Below, in pieces: positions 62,756 through 64,000 of a DNA stretch of 64,000 nucleotides (position 1 is its first letter; each line of letters starts with the position of its first letter). Both the position numbers and the translations under genes were made by a program. The stretch spans positions 124,001-188,000 of the forward strand of contig JAPZRO010000003.1 in the NCBI GenBank assembly GCA_027531395.1. Direction: 5' to 3'. Origin of the DNA: Porphyrobacter sp. Its GTDB lineage: Bacteria; Pseudomonadota; Alphaproteobacteria; Sphingomonadales; Sphingomonadaceae. The notes beneath the pieces were generated by a model that was not told where the DNA came from, searched no databases, and saw nothing but the letters and a program-made list of their open reading frames with translations.

Positions 62756-62776
62756 CCGGCCTTGTAGGAAGGCCGG
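62756..62776 (+). repeat. Intercistronic hairpin tonB-exbB
   Basis: CCGGCCTT (62756-62763), GTAGG loop, AAGGCCGG (62769-62776), an 8-bp perfect stem, 16 nt after the tonB stop. It has no T-run, so mRNA processing or partial attenuation is more likely than full termination. Confidence 0.6.
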
Positions 62777-62813
62777 AGCCCCCAGGAACATTCTTTCAAG
62801 AGGACTACTCGCA

Positions 62814-63581
62814 ATGAACCTTTACCTCCTTGCCGCCGCCGCAGGCGAAGCGCCCAAGAACCAGTTCGGCTTCGTCGAAGCCATGAAGGAAGGCGGCCCG
62901 GTCGCCTGGTCGATCCTTGCCGTGATGATCATCATGTCGGTCGGCACCTTCTACATCATGTTCACCAAGCTCTTCGAGCAGAACAAGATCATGAAGCAGT
63001 ACAAGACCGTGCAGTCCTCGTTCTGGCGCGCTGCCAGCCTCAAGGAAGGCGCTGCCAAGCTCGAGAAGGACGGCGCATGGCGCCAGCTGGCCGACGACGC
63101 CGTCAAGGCCCAGGAAGACCACGGCAAGATGACCGACGCGCTCGAATCGCATGACTACATGCACGGCACGCTCCAGCGTTCGGAAGATTCGATCAACGCG
63201 GTGCTCGCGGGCGGCCTGCCGTTCCTCGCCACCGTCGGTGCGACCGCGCCGTTCGTTGGTCTGCTCGGCACCGTGATCGGGATCTACCGCGCGCTGATCA
63301 ACATCGGCATCGAAGGTTCGGCCTCGATCGACAAGGTCGCCGGCCCGGTCGGTGAAGCGCTGATCATGACCGCGATCGGTCTGCTCGTGGCGGTTCCCGC
63401 GGTGCTCGCGTTCAACTGGCTGCAGTCGCGCAACCGTCGCATCGCCGAGCTGCTGGGCGGTTTCTCGACCGACATCCTCGCCTACATCAACTCGAACGGC
63501 GCGGTGAAGCCGGCGGTGACGGCTGCTCCGGCTGCCAAGCCCGCTGCCAAGCCGGCCAACGCCCCGGCCACCAAGGCCTGA
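62814..63581 (+). CDS. exbB: ExbB/MotA-TolQ family proton channel
   Basis: 255 aa. Three membrane helices in TolQ/ExbB order: the first near VAWSILAVMIIMSVGTFYIM, the second and third around LPFLATVGATAPFVGLLGTVIGIY and EALIMTAIGLLVAVPAVLAFNWL, with the conserved GLLGTV/GIGLLVAVPA motifs. Ends in an Ala/Lys/Pro-rich tail. RBS AAGAGGACTACTCGC. It forms the proton channel with ExbD. Confidence 0.93.
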   Translation: MNLYLLAAAAGEAPKNQFGFVEAMKEGGPVAWSILAVMIIMSVGTFYIMFTKLFEQNKIMKQYKTVQSSFWRAASLKEGAAKLEKDGAWRQLADDAVKAQEDHGKMTDALESHDYMHGTLQRSEDSINAVLAGGLPFLATVGATAPFVGLLGTVIGIYRALINIGIEGSASIDKVAGPVGEALIMTAIGLLVAVPAVLAFNWLQSRNRRIAELLGGFSTDILAYINSNGAVKPAVTAAPAAKPAAKPANAPATKA

Positions 63582-63596
63582 TCGCCATTGCCGCAG

Positions 63597-63632
63597 GGCG
63601 GCGGGACCGGCTGAACCAGCCAACCCGCCGCC
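63597..63632 (+). repeat. Intercistronic hairpin exbB-exbD
   Basis: Outer stem GGCGGCGGG/CCCGCCGCC (63597-63605 and 63624-63632), 9 bp, with an inner GGCTG/CAGCC stem around AAC. 15 nt after exbB and 95 nt before exbD. No T-run. Confidence 0.65.
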
Positions 63633-63727
63633 TTCCGGCTGCCAGCCCCGCCACGGCAGGGCGAAACAGCCGGGTCGCCTTCGGGCGAATGTGTGCAGTC
63701 ATTGCTTTGACAAGGTAGGAATTCACA

Positions 63728-64000
63728 ATGGCGATTTCGACGGGAGGCGGGGGCGATACCCCCATGTCCGACATCAACACCACGCCGCTGGTGGACGTGA
63801 TGCTGGTGCTCCTGATCATCTTCCTCATCGCGGTCCCGGTGGCGATCCAGACGATCGAGAAGCTGAAGATCCCTGTCTTCGAATCAGTCGAATCGAAGAA
63901 CAAGGTGGAAAACCTTCAGCTCACCGTCAGCACCACCGACGCTGCCGGTCGCAGCGCCGGGGAGCCGGGCTTCGAAGGCGCCTCGCGTGGCGGGGAATGC
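63728..64000 (+). CDS. exbD: ExbD/TolR biopolymer transport protein (5' part, runs off window)
   Basis: 91 codons are visible: a cytoplasmic start with the [20 protein letters not shown] motif (Asp in the transmembrane helix is the conserved proton-path residue) and the beginning of the periplasmic domain. Glycine-rich N-terminus (STGGGGD). It completes the tonB-exbB-exbD set; any second exbD copy lies beyond the window. Confidence 0.9.
   Translation, partial: MAISTGGGGDTPMSDINTTPLVDVMLVLLIIFLIAVPVAIQTIEKLKIPVFESVESKNKVENLQLTVSTTDAAGRSAGEPGFEGASRGGEC

Overview
This 64 kb window is chromosomal DNA of an alphaproteobacterium, most likely order Sphingomonadales (Erythrobacteraceae-like). Pointers are the high G+C, the CtrA and DivK cell-cycle regulators, an acyl carrier protein next to serine palmitoyltransferase (sphingolipid synthesis), a Usg-family gene, a single-cysteine DksA, and the remnant of a gene-transfer-agent (GTA) cluster. 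No rRNA, tRNA, CRISPR array, transposase or integrase was recognised, so this is mostly core chromosome.

Layout. 1-11 kb: end of lptB, rpoN (sigma-54), ctrA, a 54-residue secreted peptide gene, trmB, an exported amidohydrolase, maeB coupled to a small membrane protein, and mutS. 11-20 kb: mostly minus-strand metabolism: 3-hydroxyacyl-CoA dehydrogenase, PduO-type cobalamin adenosyltransferase, an HIG1 protein, gluQ, kynU-kynA, DUF4112, an orphan peptide-binding lipoprotein, a PilZ protein and dksA. 20-27 kb: a tightly overlapping operon (DUF3572, HAD, RidA, GDPD, FemAB-like acyltransferase), divK, an orphan Pycsar-effector-like membrane protein, acp-spt and usg. 27-28.7 kb: the collapsed GTA locus. 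29-37 kb: OmpA with a 27-proline hinge, an MFS transporter, queC, a DUF3617 protein, hslO, argF, argD and a double cold-shock-domain protein. 37-43 kb: a DUF442 phosphatase-like protein, sterol desaturase, GMC oxidoreductase, and glnK-amtB behind a near-perfect sigma-54 promoter. 43-53 kb: an operon pheS-pheT-SDR-prfC-hydrolase-PNPOx, two tandem AraC paralogues, and rpmI-rplT. 53-64 kb: a PmtA-like methyltransferase, hisN, prs (with a REP/MITE-like palindrome between them), a phosphate-porin-like protein, glpX, hom, and a tonB-exbB-exbD cluster that runs off the end.

Links between genes. RpoN made here is predicted to drive glnK-amtB through the -24/-12 element at 42999-43014. CtrA made here has candidate boxes in front of its own gene, in front of the PilZ and Sel1-like genes, and one exact match to the consensus near 61.66 kb. 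QueC and GluQ act at two ends of queuosine tRNA modification. KynA and KynU form an anthranilate-yielding tryptophan catabolic pair without the formamidase.

Most notable observations: (1) a GTA cluster reduced to terS, the first 154 codons of terL, and a 5'-truncated DUF2793 gene joined at one deletion junction; (2) an orphan Pycsar-effector-like gene without a cyclase; (3) a set of sequence-visible regulatory sites (sigma-54, EcfG-like, CtrA, two unexplained palindromic operators); (4) a 106-bp nested palindromic repeat between prs and hisN; (5) hairpins in both gaps of tonB-exbB-exbD. All functional statements come from reading motifs; no database search was run.
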